This document shows positions 45,666-57,760 of a DNA stretch of 64,000 nucleotides, piece by piece (the stretch's first letter is position 1; each line of letters opens with the position of its first letter). The translations under genes were made by a program, and so were the position numbers. The notes beneath the pieces are model-generated. The model saw only the letters and a program-made list of their open reading frames with translations. It was not told the origin of the DNA and ran no database searches. Source of the DNA: Formicarius rufipectus (lineage: Eukaryota; Chordata; Aves; Passeriformes; Formicariidae); contig VXAU01000303.1 in assembly GCA_013399695.1 (NCBI GenBank), positions 310,001-374,000 of the forward strand, written 5' to 3'.

Positions 45666-48600
45666 CTCAGTGCAAATGCAGACTAACACGGACCCTTCCA
45701 TATCTCTGTGGTTCTGTGTTGTCTGATATGGACAACAGCAAGAAACTTTATCTGCTGATGGCAAGCACCAAGTAAAACATCTTTACTCTCACCTCAGATG
45801 CGCCTCAACTCTGCCTGGGGGAAGCTAATTAAATAGATATAAATAAACATAAGATACATGAAATATTACCACACACATCCATATTAATTACAGAAATAAC
45901 TGCATGTGGCCATAAAGTGACAATAATAAAATGCAGGTGAAAAGAAAAGATTTGCTTTGGATGGTTCCATCTCTGTGGACAAGTCCAAAGAGACATGAAA
46001 GTCCTTGTGCATCCATCTCACTTGCTGAGGCTGCTGGAATCTGTGTAACCCTTCCTCAGAGCACAGTAAAGATTGAAATTAACTGTAGTTAACACCACAC
46101 GCTTTCTCTTGTTCTCAGCCCACATTTCCCAGTTCTACTCAGGTATTTTCTGCCTGGAGTCTATAATTTTAATCAAACTATATCTGTCTTGATATAATGT
46201 CTTGCACTGACATAATTGTAATTCAGACACTCGACGACAGGCGTTCTCTGGATTTGTGCCTCCTGTCCCTGGCTGGTTCCTGGTTGGTTTTCCCAGCTGG
46301 GTTCATGCTCTGGCCCCTGGTACCCTTTGGGCAAGCGGGACGACAGGTCAGCGAGCTCCTGCACACGAGGGACTCGCTCCCTAGAGCGGGGCACAAAAGA
46401 CCTTTTCAGCAGCCTTCTCCCTGGGAGCAGGTAACCAGCACCTGAGGAACCACTTGAATCTCTGAGGAAGCTCTTTTTAATAGAACAGGGGCCCCCGAGT
46501 CGTGTCTGGGTGCCACAGCCAGGTGAGCCCCCAGGGCTCGTCCCCTGCCGCTGCCACCCGAGGCTGCAGTTTGGCATCGGTGCTTTCAGCCCCCAGCCCT
46601 CCCCACAGAGCCTGTTCTGGGCAGGGGTTTGCCATCCCTGGGGCTGTGTCGATACGGCTGGTTCTGAGCCACAATGAAAACCATAAAGGGAGATGGCCAA
46701 TGTTTAAAAAATCCCAGTCAGACAAAGCCCTCCCTTCCATCTCCAAAAATAAAGAGGTGCATGGAAACAGCTGGACCTTGCTGAGCTCCCCTTGGCAGCA
46801 GAGCAATGGAGTTGCATCCTTGTAGTGGTTCTGAGCTGCGAAGAAGCTATGCTGAAATCATTGCTGCTAAACATGGTAAAGGGTTATCTAGAACCCCCTC
46901 ATTTCCAGTCCAAAATTATTGGTAAATCTCTATGATTGGGTCTGTGTGACTTGCTGTTTCGTAAATCTGAATTAAATGCATTAATGTGATTTTAAATTTA
47001 GAGAAGAAAATTAAGCTTTTGAAAACACGCACTGCTTGCCCCAAAGGGCATTCCTGGGGTGATAAAACAGGGGCTCAAATGTGCTTCACATCAAATGACT
47101 CTCCAGAACTCAGTAGTGTTTTTGGACTAACATGTAGCTTTGAATTCAACTTACCCTTAACTTCAAGGTTAATATCTCCTTTCCCAAGGATTCCTCTAAC
47201 TCTAACTAGGATTAGAGTATTGCTTATTTTTCTGTTGTGAAGATCCTGGACTCTTCATCAAAATTCTCTGTTGGTTGTCCATACCTACTGAAGTCATGGA
47301 TACACATCTCCTCAATAGTCCTGGGTATCACAATTATGGTCTATGTCGCATTTAGGCCTCTAGAACATTGCATGTCATTAAAAGTGAGCAATTTCTGTGG
47401 GGCTGTGATGATTGGGAGTGACAGGGTCTGTGCTGGTGAAGGTGGCTGGACACTGAGCTGAAGAACCACGCGTTATCAATTTCAAATTTAAACCTTGCAC
47501 TTCATCTTAGATCATCTTACATTACAAGTCAAGGCTGTGTGAAAAGCAGAGGTGTTTGAAAGCTGACAGTCAGCACAGCTTCTCCCCTGTAGTTGAAAAC
47601 AAAATAAATTGCCAGCAAGTCTTTCTAATGGAATTTTAAAAATCAAAGATACCGGATTTACTAAGTCTGTTAATACAGCAAATCCTTCAGAATTGTGCAG
47701 CAGGTGTGTCAGAGCAGAGATGGAGGGAGAGGCTGCTGGGAGGGCTGGTGCTGTCACTGCTGCCCAGCTCAGGCTTCGCAAACAAGGAGGGAGGAACATC
47801 ATTTCCAAGCATTTTAACTTGCTGCCTGAGAGAAAACAAGTGTCAGTGACTGTGTGCTGTGCCAGCCCTTCCTCAAAGTTGGGGAGCTAAAGTGCTTGGA
47901 AATGACAGATCTGTCACCCCTCGTCCCTGGTTGGAGCCAGTGCAGGTGATGAGTTAAGTGCGGTAACACCCCTGCCCAGCCTGAGCCTGTCCTCATCACT
48001 GCTCCTCTGACCCTACTCTCCACCTGCGTTCAGTCCCTGCGAGATCTTTGCTTCATCTTCTTTTTTCTTTCAAACCTGATCTTGGACCTCACCTACTTCC
48101 CTCAAAACATGATACTCCAGTTTTCCCCAGCAGCCTTGCCTGGCTCTTGGAGCAGGATTTGGGGCATGGAAAGGATTAAAAATCATTAGAATTAAATTAT
48201 TTCTTGCAAACTTTTAGGCATGATAGATTCCATCACACAGATGTGGCCCAAGCCCACCGTGCCCACCCCGATCCTGCATCCTCCATCAGTGCCGGGCTCA
48301 TCCATGAGGAACGGTGCTTGGCTTTCTGTCGATGACTTTTCTCCTTGAATCCTTGCCTTTCTTTCCATTCTGGACACATTTCCAAGCTCAAAAGCAAAAG
48401 AAACCTCTTCTGCATTTCCAACCTGAGGCTGCCTGAGGTTTTATGAGGTGCTCAGCCCCCTGCATGGTGCTGGAGAAGTGGAGGGGCCCATGGGTTCCGT
48501 TCGGTCTTCTGCAGAATGGGGGTCAGACAGGAGTCTCTTGGGATGGTATCTAAGATCCCTGTTAGGCTCTTCTCTCTCTGGGAACATTTCAGCCCTGGGA

Positions 48601-48780
48601 GGGAAGCAGCAATGGCCCGTGGGGCGCTCTCCAGGGCGAGCTCCATCAAAGGCTAAACAGACACGAGGGTGCTGGGACAGGGAGTGGGACCTTCAAACGC
48701 TCCTCCAGTGTCAGTGAGGAACGTGTGGTGCGGGTGCAGCCAGTGCGGGGAAAGGAAATGACCTGCAAACAGCTTGGAGA
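45666..48780. other. Gene-free unique DNA
   Basis: No recognised gene. 46173-46700 is open on the minus strand for 175 codons and on the plus strand for shorter frames. On the plus strand, TTGGTTTTCCCAG (ending 46296) and GCAG|GTAACC (46430/46431) bracket 134 stop-free bases. Neither gives a recognisable protein. 45840-45950 and 46860-46990 are AT-rich. Confidence 0.4.
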
Positions 48781-49420
48781 GAGGGGGAAAATGTTAAAAA
48801 TACACTGTTAATGTGATCAAATAAGAGTGGGTGCTGCAAGCCATGGCATGCCGTGGCTATCCGGAAGCACAGCCCTGAAGAAGTACAAAAGGCCTTTAGT
48901 TTGAGGTAATGAGGTGCATCTAATTATATTTAAGAAAGAACAGCAAGAACTACTTAAGAATACACTACCCACCCTTTTCTTTTCACCAGGCCAGGCAGAA
49001 TCGCAGTCCCGAGACACCGTTATTTTATAAAGGGTGAGGATTTCAGAGAACATCACAGAAAACAAGGTTATTTTCCCATAACTGTGGGAAAAAAATTGCA
49101 AAGGCTCTCTTGTCTGTTCTCTTATTCCTCTCAATAACTCCCATTAGGGGAGGGGAAAAAAAATAAAAAATACACACAACAAAAAACAAGTGGGCCAAAA
49201 TAAGCCCGGCCGTCCTGAGAAATGGAGGCTGTCAGAATGACATCTGACACCGGCGGGCCACAGCTGAAGAACAAGGGAAAAGTTTTCGGACGACTGTCAC
49301 TGACCCATAGTCCCTCGCTCCTAACCTTGCTCTCCAACATATGTTTCTCATTTCCTTGCTTATAGCTGGCTCAAGCTAATGATATGTGTTTTGGCAGCCC
49401 TCCCGTGCTTGGCATAGTGC
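48781..49420. promoter_or_regulatory. Candidate conserved non-coding element
   Basis: High-complexity AT-rich sequence without repeats or coding frames, including GTTAATGTGATCAAATAAGAG, GCATCTAATTATATTTAAG and TTTTATAAAGGGTGAGG. An imperfect 18-bp palindrome with a perfect GGCATGCC core lies at 48840-48857. Judged by composition only. Confidence 0.25.
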
Positions 49421-51158
49421 CTGCCTTGTTCTCATTGTCTCTACTACTTACAGAAACCCCTTTCTCCGTCTTTCTCTCTCTCAGAAAATCAGCTTTGTAC
49501 AACTCCAAGTATGCAAAGCAGCTCTTGCTGCCAGAGCTACCATCTCCCAGCTCCTCCGCCCGTGTCCCCGGCCCGGTGCCACCGGCCAGACACTCAGGGA
49601 GACTGCCATGGAGCGGGACTCGAGCCGGGTGGAAACAGTGGAAAATCAAACATATTGGCCCATTAGAGCCTTGCTAAAAATACGGAGAGCGGAGCTATTC
49701 TGAGGGACGATGGCATGGGAAAGCTGTGCCTGGAATCCGGGGTCCCTCGGAGCAGACAGGGCTGTCCGGCAGACGTGGGAAGGGGAACTCGCGGCAGCGC
49801 CGGGGGCAGAGGGCACCGGCACGGCTCGTCTGCTGCCTGCAGCCAGCAGCCGTGGTGGGCATCGACAGGGGCACCCGCTGGCTCCCGTGGGACAGGGACC
49901 ACGCCTGGGAGTGCTCTGGCTGTGCCTGATGCCGCTCCTGGGAGCGGTGCCGGATCGGGAGCGTGGGCACGGCGCCGGAGGGCGAGGGCTGCCCTCGCCT
50001 CGCAGGTGCTGTTGGATTGTGGCACACAGGTATTTGCTTTGTGCTGGCATGGGGGACCCCCGTGTGCCCTGGGTCACACGAAAGGGCCACCACTTCTCCA
50101 CAAGGCACAAGCACCCCAAAATGCCACAGCAAACAGAGCAAGTGCAGCAGTGAGCAGCAACCCTGGGCTACAGGCCAGTTCTGCCCCACAGGTGTTTGAT
50201 GAATCTCAGTATTTTCTTCTCATAACCTTCCCCATACCAAAAAACACAATGTATGTCTTAGTCTGCGCAGTGTTTTGGCCACCCTTGCTAAAAACGCTGG
50301 TTTGTAGAAACTCTGCAACTTCTTCAACGAGTGCTTTCTTCTAGACATAGGAGTATATGGTTGTATTGTGTATGTTTACATATCAAAGGCTGCATAACTT
50401 CTCTGTCCTCTGTATATGTATCTTTTACATATAAACATTCTCAGTCAGTGTGCAAACTAACCTTATTTTGCCCTAGCAGAGGCAGGGTAATGATGGTGAT
50501 GTAAAATCCAGCGCATGGTGCTCGGTTGCATCACTGTATAGAGGGTGTTCTGTAGGATTTTGCACCCAATGTGACAATGTTCTTAGGCTATTCCCACCTT
50601 TTTTATATCCAAGGCGGGGTGAAGGACTCACTAAATCATCAGGAATTAATCTCTGGCAAGAAGAAAGCCATGCCATCGTTTTAGACACTGAACCAATTAA
50701 CTCCAGCAGCAGCCACACCACTGTGTTTGGTGCAAAATATTTATGTTCCTTTTTGAAAGAGAGAATAGCAGAATTTCAGCAGTGAACTCATCCTCAGCAT
50801 GATGAAAGTGAAACTTAAATTTTTTCCTTCTTTCCTCCTCTCTTTTCTGACACTGTCATCCACTTTAGTGCCTGCTCTTTCAGAGCCTGGTCCCGTGTCA
50901 CCGAAGTTAATGGGGGATTTTCCATGCGCATTGTCTGTGAGCCAGAGCAGGCCATTACCAGGGCTCGTCACCCTGCGCCACATTCAGCTGTTTCCTCTTT
51001 GTTCCTGCTCCTTGTAGCAAGGTCATTGCTGAACACTTTTTTTCCTCCCCCTGCTCTATCCACAGAAACCATTTCTCACACAGGAACTTCACTCGGTGCT
51101 CTGTGATCTCGGTGCTGACTGCAGCAACCCCCCTATTTCTGTCCTTCCTGGTTATTGG
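49421..51158. other. Gene-free DNA with GC-rich segment
   Basis: 49550-50010 is GC- and CpG-rich with long overlapping frames on both strands (up to about 200 codons), the usual result of low stop density. 50200-50460 is AT-rich. Pyrimidine tract TTTTTTCCTCCCCCTGCTCTATCCACAG ends at 51065 without a convincing donor downstream. No gene named. Confidence 0.4.
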
Positions 51159-51285
51159 GGTGTAATTTGGGTGAGAAGGGACCTCTGGAGGTCACCTCGT
51201 CCACAGCCCCACTTTAAAGCAAGGCCAACAGAAATCAAGCTGCCGAGGGCCCTCTCCAGTCAGGCATTAAAACCTCAGTAGCCTC
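51159..51285 (-). mobile_element. CR1 LINE 3' fragment (antisense, diverged)
   Basis: TGTAATTTGGGTGAGAAGGG, ACCTCTGGAGGTCACCTCGT and CCACAGCCCC correspond to the antisense 3' end of a CR1 subfamily. AGCTGCCGAGGGCCCTCTCC and AGTCAGGCATTAAAACCTCA extend the match. The octamer end is worn away. Confidence 0.82.
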
Positions 51286-53649
51286 CCTGGACCTCTGTCT
51301 CACTTTTTGACTGATTTCCTGACACACTTGCTCCCGTGTCAGCCCTCGCTGCACACAGGACCTGGCTCCAGCCCCTCGTGCCATCGGTGCACAGCCCCCG
51401 TTCCCCAGGCTGTCAGCCTGCCTGGTGCTCCAGGCACTGCAAGGAATTCGGGTTCCTTTCTGAAGCTGGCTCCGAGTCTCCACGTGCTCCATCTCCTGGT
51501 CCTGGCACCACAGGCCAGCAGGTGCCTTGTGCTGCACCCCACAGTCCCCACGAGCAGGATTCCCGAGTCCAGCTGAGAGTGCCTCCCAGTCCCAGGGCTG
51601 CTGCCAGGAGGTGTCTGACCCTGTCTGGGAGTGGTGCTGAAGCCCTCACCCCGCCAGCTGTGCCAGCTGATTCCCCGCTGGGACCTGAAGCACCGCTACA
51701 TCTTCTTTACTCTGACAATCTCCCCAGTAAATCTGTGTCTGAGCATCAATGCAGACCCATTTGTCAGGTTTTAGACCTGCTTCTTTAGAGGTTCAGGGGA
51801 CACAAAGAGAGGGAAATTGCATTTTGGAGATCTGTGGATTCTAGAAACTGGCATGGGAATAAGAAAGAAGCACCAAGATATTTTTAAGGCACAGAGTGAG
51901 AGAAAAGGGCAGGAAGATGCATACTGTCTCTCAGAGCAACAGCTGTCAGTGGGGGCTTAGAGGCTGGTGAGTTTGTTGGGCAAGGCTTGGCCAGATGTGT
52001 GGACGGGGCCCTTCTCTTGGCATGGGGCTGGGTAGGTGCCATGGGGACATGAGGGGTCCTGGTGCAGGGCAAGAGAGCTGGTGTTTAAATGGTTAAAATA
52101 TCACCACATTTGGCTGTCTTGGGTTTCTCATAAACATTCAGCAAAGCACTTCCATTCAATCACACATATTAACTACTTAAGTTCCCCTCTCCAAGGATGT
52201 AGATTGTTATTTTATGCCAAATGTGCTGTAATTAAGTTTGACATAAGCACATGGATTAAATATGTGGTTTGGTGTGCAAATGGGAGATGGCTTTTCCTTC
52301 TGGCCATATGGAAGATGCAGCCACATGATGTGAGGTGGAGGGAAAGGATTCTTTACTTTTTATTTTGTTATTCAGTGTTGTCTCTTTTATTGAAATTGCT
52401 CAGGTTTATCAGCTGGTGGTGAGTACATCAGTGTTGGTTGAAGAGGAAGGTAACACCAAGTGTTGCCCTGGCTTTCTCCACGTACTCCCTGTGAAATACA
52501 TGCATATGTAGACGTATCCACACACTGATATGTTAGGAACAGCATACATTGGGTAATAGTAGATTCTTTGTGAATTGTCAGTGAAGTTTTTCCTGAAATT
52601 GACCACGTGATTGGTTTTAATTGTCCAACCCTAGTAAGAATACCTGTGTCTTGCAGTGGTGTAACATTGGTGTGTACATCTTTTAAGTTATGGTTTGCAA
52701 TGATAAAGAGACCTCAGTTGAGGGCCTTTTACATTATCATTACTATTATTATGATTACATTGTACTTTAATGCCGATAGCATCTAAACCAGAACATGGTT
52801 GTCATGGTGCTTGCCACTAAACTCATGGGAAAATGTAACATTTATTCCATAAATAATACTGTCTAGTTCAAGGTCAAATGAAAATGGTGATAGAAAAATA
52901 TGGAGGTAGGTGATGAGGAAGAGGAAGATCACATTCTCATGATCAGTGGGCACAGGAAACGATCATTTCAAATTAAATACTACGTTGTAAATGCTATAGG
53001 AAAAGAAACTTTCCATGTTTCTTGACAAGTCCCTCCTCTCCTATGAAAGGTGCCTCTAGACTCAGTTGTTACTTGTGTATTAATTTTATTGAATGTTTAT
53101 TTATTTTTCCAATTCCCTCTATTTCAGCAGCTTTGCTGTCATTTCAGTTCCTGAATTCTGCCCTCTGGTGTAACATCTTGTACCTCTTTGTTTAGAAACT
53201 GACCTTTTGGTCAGCAGACCAAGTTATTCCTAATTTTGTGTGTCCAGCATGAAATGCTGCAAAGGGACTTGATGTTCAGGCAGTCCATGTTACCTGGTGG
53301 CTAAAACTGCTATGCCTTAGACAAGGGCCACCACAAGGACCCAGGCTGATGCTGAACACCTGCAGGTGAGGGTCACAGGGCTGTCCGTGAGAGCCAGCCA
53401 GGGCACCAAGAGGGCATCACCAAGGGGATGAGTCCCTTGAGAGGCTCCTGGTAGGGCTCCAGCTCTCAGTGGTGGTTTGGTTTTGGTGAGTGAATCTGAA
53501 AAAGAAAACTGTGCAGACTCGAGGGAAGCACTACAGCAAGGACTGGCAGTCTGGGAAATGTAGTTTGCATTGAAAAATCAGAGAAATTCAGTCTAGGTTT
53601 TATCCAGTGAAACTAGTAAACTGTTAGGACAATTTCTCTAGGGAGATTT
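51286..53649. other. Gene-free unique DNA
   Basis: GC-rich to about 51700, then AT-rich. 52690-52790 holds GATAAAGAGACCTCAGTTGAGG and a run TTATCATTACTATTATTATG, possibly regulatory. No gene recognised. Confidence 0.45.
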
Positions 53650-53760
53650 CACAGAATATTCTAAGTTGGAGGGGACCCACAAGGATCATCAAGTCTAACT
53701 CTTAAGTGAATGGCCTGTGAAGGAATCTCTGTGACTTAGCATTTAGAGTTGAAGACTGGA
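53650..53760 (-). mobile_element. Probable CR1-tailed tRNA-derived SINE (antisense)
   Basis: CACAGAATATTCTAAGTTGG, AGGGGACCCACAAGGATCAT and CAAGTCTAACTCTTAAGTGA form a CR1-like tail, but the sequence then switches to GAATGGCCTGTGAAGGAATC and GACTTAGCATTTAGAGTTGA. This resembles, in degraded form, the reverse complement of a tRNA body, with GGATCGAAC-like B-box and AGCTCAGTTGGT-like A-box positions. Songbirds have a SINE of this architecture (tRNA-Ile head, CR1 tail). The CR1-like tail is clear; the tRNA-like part is diverged and is the uncertain step. Confidence 0.55.
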
Positions 53761-54425
53761 CGATATCCAGTGACACACCTGTCCACAGGTTCACCTCCTC
53801 CTCCTCGCAGCAGTCAATCCCGATGCTGTTACTTGTTTGTTTGAACGAGCGTTATGATTCCCTACAAATGAAAACATCTTTATTATCACTTTCTAACCTG
53901 CTGAGTCCTGAGAAGCTCATCTGGGAGATCCAAGTGAGCCATTCCTCTTTGCCTGGCCTTCCTGAATCTTTTCTGTCAGACCTCCACTTATTTCACATGT
54001 CATGGATGAAGATGGTCACATGAAGTGTTGGGTTCCCCAGTTCAGGGTGGAGGGATGGAAGCTTTTCTAATATCTCTCCTTTGGGAAACTGCAGCTTGAC
54101 ACGGGTTTATAACACTGCCAATATGTCAGATTTGGTGATCTAAGAGTCCACAATGAATGTTGCTGAGAAAATTAAAACAAATAATTACTTCCAGTGCAGT
54201 AACGTTAGCGTGAAGCGTGTCTCCATCCTTCATCTCTTTGCTGACACATGGCAAGTGTTACCTTCTATTACACACTCAGGTCAATCGTGTACTTTTTAAA
54301 GACCTGCAACCAAACTTCCTCCCAGGCCTTCCGGAGACTTTCCCATTTCTCAAAAACATATTAAGAATTAGCCAGAAGTGTTTGAAGAGTTTCCAAATGA
54401 CTCCTTTCAAATTGTTAGATACAAG
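53761..54425. other. Unique non-coding DNA
   Basis: No gene or repeat recognised. Short frames only. Confidence 0.5.
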
Positions 54426-54700
54426 TGTTCAGACTTGGTAATTTAAAAATCTTTATATTTAACAGATGCTATTTAACCTATACCTTTGCTATTACATGAC
54501 CTTGATTATATATTTACATCAACTACTTTGATTACAAATGTGCACCAGGAATGTTTTACTCCACAGTTATTGACATTTTCCCCCCCTCTGTTTAGTAATG
54601 GTTAATAATTGCACATAATAATCAATTATTTGAATTTATCGTATCAAAGGTGAACTTCAGAACTCTCGGGTTTATTGTTTGTGAGGGTTCTGTTTGTGGG
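54426..54700. promoter_or_regulatory. Candidate conserved non-coding element rich in TAAT and TCF-type motifs
   Basis: Very AT-rich and high-complexity, with TTTAGTAATGGTTAATAATTG, ACATAATAATCAATTATTTG and TATCAAAGG (a TCF/LEF-type ATCAAAG core, about 54644). No coding capacity. Inference from motif density only. Confidence 0.28.
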
Positions 54701-54722
54701 GTTCAGACACAGCTGACTCTTC

Positions 54723-55320
54723 TTACAAGTTGTTCACACCCATCAGCTTTGGCTCATGCTGATCGTCACAGATGTTTCCTTGTTTAATTTGTTGTACTTT
54801 GATTCCTGTTTTTTTATAGGCTGCTTTCATATCCTCTTTTAGCACAGATGTATAAACTTCCTTGTGAAGAGAAATTTGCAGCTTTTGGGGCACCAAATGA
54901 ATCGTCCTTAGATCTTGGCTGGTTTTCACAGGGGGTTTTCAGGTTATTTGTTCTGTTCCACGCAGGTGTTGTGAGGGTTGGGAGATTTACTCCTTTCAAA
55001 CACACAGGAATGGCACCATGTGAGATTTTTAAGAAATATAACACAGCTTGGCTGTTTGTGCATTCAGTCCACTCGGGGTTTCCCCACTGAGATGAGGGTC
55101 TAATGCTACATGGCCTCATCGTGGCAGTGGTCAAACCACATGTCACATCCATTCCTCAGTGCCCTCTCACCCTCTCCCTTTTTTTGTCCTTTTCTACTGG
55201 AAATGGCTGGAAGCAAAACACAAACATTTAAACACCACGCTATAAACAAAACAGCTCCTGTTTTATATGAATCCACCATGGTTTCTGGACATGTGCATTG
55301 AGAATACTGGTTAAACCTCC
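54723..55320 (-). other. Possible decayed endogenous-retrovirus env-like segment (weak)
   Basis: On the minus strand, 54814-55152 is open for 112 codons in moderately AT-rich DNA. The peptide has an ectodomain look: Cys-spaced, with one Asn-X-Thr site (WNRTNN) and a segment HGAIPVCLKG. The preceding reading (about 55170-55260, another frame) contains a hydrophobic run AVLFIAWCLNVCVLLPA that could be a former signal peptide. Stops and a frame change separate the parts, so it is at best a broken relic. I see no LTRs, gag or pol nearby, and no diagnostic retroviral motif such as a fusion peptide or CX6CC. Could equally be chance. Confidence 0.18.
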
Positions 55321-56900
55321 AGAAACACTTTCCTGCAGCTGGCAAAGGTGCTGGAAGGGCTCCCCGAGCCTGTGGAGGGTTTGCTCGTGGCAGCTGGAGC
55401 TGGGGCAGTGGCCCAGGCTGCCCACAGCAGCTCTGAGGACACGGGGCAGGGGGATGGGGCAGGACCCATCTGCTGGGGGCAGAGCCAGTGGTGCCAGAGC
55501 CATGCCCCAGGTCCCACCACTCCAACGTGGATTGTCTTGGAAGTGGGCAGTGAGGGAGTTGGCTTGTTGCTCCAGCACAGCCCGGTGCCTGCAGGTGTTC
55601 CCTGAAATATTGATGTCAGCCCCAAGAAGGGGTTTTGGCTGCATGGAAGGGTTGTTGTGGTGTGGAACTGGGGGGGGCTCAGTGCTCCATGGTGGTACCA
55701 GGGACCCCCAGGGAGGGGCAGCCTGAGCCACTGTGAGCCCAGCCCAGGGCTCGTCCTGCAGCTGCTGGAGAGCATCCTTTGGGCTTGGTTCATCTGAACC
55801 AACCTGAAGGGCAACTGGAGTTTGTGGGTGGCTCGTGCTCAGTCTGGCTGTTCCTGGCAGAGGAGAACCTGCAGGTGAGCACTGTGCTCTGACTTCCTGG
55901 GTAATGTCAGCATTATCTCTGCAAGAGTTGGAGTAATCAAAGGTATCTCAGGGCTTCTTGCACTTGTGCATCTCTTCTTTACCTCCCCAGACTTACACTG
56001 AAGTTCCCTTAAAGAAAAGACAGACTTTGGGGTTTTTTCTCTTTCTTTCAAGTTTCCACTAGCACGGAGGTGAATATGCTGACTCATGCAGTGGGACCTG
56101 CTAGGAGGTGTCACCAGGATCATTTCAGGTCTGTCAGTATGGACACAGACCTGCAGGCTTGATCTTGCAGAGACAGGAGACACAGACTCACTCTTTCAGA
56201 AGGTGATGTGTTTCAGAACCCCAACAACTAACATCAGCACCAGCACCACTGACTGCTGGCACTTTGCTGTGTATGATATAGAATAGGGTTGTTTCCAGCT
56301 CTTAAAATATTTAAGTTATTGAAAACCTCCTCTGTTTGCTTACTGGTCAATGTTTGATCATAGGTAAATATTCCACATCCCAACAGCAGGTTAGCCAACT
56401 GGCTGCTTTAGGGAAAGAGCTGGCGTCTTGTTCAGGTTTGTGACATGCACACCCAGGCAGAGGAACCTGGGCCAGGAGAAGTGGCACATGTCCCATGGGA
56501 TCGTTCTGGTGGCTTTGTCGCTGTTGGCACAGGTGTCAGTGGTGAGCTGTGGCACGAGGTGGGTGAGAACCTGGCCCCTCAGCACTTCTGAGCTGGTGTG
56601 AGCACCGAGAGAGTGCTGAAAGAGGAACAGGAAACAGGTGGCAGATGAGATTTCTTAGAATGCTGCAAATTTGTGAGAGTTTCCAGCCCAGTCCCACAGC
56701 CGGGAGAGGCAGGGCAGCCCAGAGCAAGTGGTGTCCTTACACAAGGAGAGAGCCAGAACAGAGAGGGGCAGGGAATTCCCAGGTAACAAAGTGAGCATGA
56801 GAAGCATTTTTCTGCTCCTCTGTGGCTTTGAAAAAGACATAAAAACTCTACTTTTGTATCAGAGAGTGAGGGATTCATCAGTCCTGGCTCCGTCCAGCAC
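55321..56900. other. Gene-free DNA
   Basis: 55330-55800 is GC-rich with large overlapping frames on both strands and no domain. CTGCAG|GTGAGC at 55875 is a good donor motif but lacks a plausible exon. 56640-56880 is balanced. No gene recognised. Confidence 0.45.
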
Positions 56901-56902
56901 AG

Positions 56903-56931
56903 GGAGGAGGATGAGGATGAGGATGAGGAGG
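56903..56931 (+). repeat. (GATGAG)n short tandem repeat
   Basis: GAGGAGGATGAGGATGAGGATGAGGAG, a 6-bp purine-rich repeat of about four units. Encodes low-complexity residues in any frame. Confidence 0.9.
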
Positions 56932-57262
56932 GGACAGGACAGTCCCTGCTGCGTGGGCAGTAGCCCTGGGGAGCGGCAGGACCTGGGCAGGCGGCGCAGG
57001 GCCATTGTGTTGGCAGTTTTATTTATAAATACGTTCCTTCAGAGTGGGGCTGAGCTCTTTAACCACGAAGGGAAATTTAATCTTTTTGCTGCTAAGACGG
57101 TAAAGGAGTGCAATCCGGCTGACCTCCTGCAAGCAGCTCCCCCAGCCGGGCTGTCCCCAGCCCGGGCAGGGGTGTCCAGCGCGGACCCTCCGGCCGCTGC
57201 CCCGGCCGCTCCCACCGCAGAGCTCCCTCCTCCCCCCACTGCCCCCTTTCATTTTCCTACAG
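56932..57262. other. GC-rich DNA ending in an acceptor-like tract
   Basis: 57130-57240 is CpG-rich. 57233-57262 is a pyrimidine run with CATTTTCCTACAG. What follows is open for 21 codons but without a donor. No gene supported. Confidence 0.4.
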
Positions 57263-57760
57263 CGTATTAAACCTCAAGACGTAGTTAACACTAATCCTGA
57301 TTTATTTAGGATTTATCTGCATTATTAATTCCAGTCATGTTGTGAAAAAGTACCAAGGGTTCCAGTTTGTATGTAAGCTTGGGCCGTTTTGCAGAGGGGT
57401 TTATTTCAATCTTCTCCTTGAACTGATATTTTAGCCAAAACCTCAGACTTCCCCCCTTTTAAAACACTTCATATGGGAGCTAGTCATAATAATTTGATTT
57501 ATTGTTATTTTTTTTACCCCCAGTAAATACCCTCTTGGACTATTTTATGCATTAATCTGGATTTGATGTGGATTTAAACATTTACAATGCAAAATAATTT
57601 GGGTTAAAAATAATCCCCCTTGATAAAGCTACCCCCCCCCACCGACTGTCACCATCTCTGACAGCCAGACATCGGAGATCCTTGAATATGCAAATCAAGG
57701 CGAGGAGAAGCCTGAGAGCAAGAACGTGGTGTTTCCTTTGATGGCCTGGACAATCAAACA
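57263..57760. promoter_or_regulatory. Candidate conserved non-coding element with octamer and OTX-type motifs
   Basis: AT-rich, repeat-free and non-coding. It contains TAGTTAACACTAATCCTGAT, a perfect octamer ATGCAAAT at 57688-57695, two further TAATCC or TAATCT bicoid/OTX-type cores (57556, 57610) and many TAAT cores. A C run (57631-57641) interrupts it. Octamer plus OTX-type motifs are frequent in neural enhancers, so that is one plausible reading. Confidence 0.3.

Noticed and set aside
49646..50344. Multiple frames of 120-209 codons
   Set aside because: GC-rich low-stop sequence open on both strands. Composition dominated by Gly, Arg, Pro, Ala and Ser.
57263..57325. Terminal exon after the CATTTTCCTACAG acceptor
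   Set aside because: Only 21 codons before a stop, no identity. The sequence looks regulatory rather than coding.
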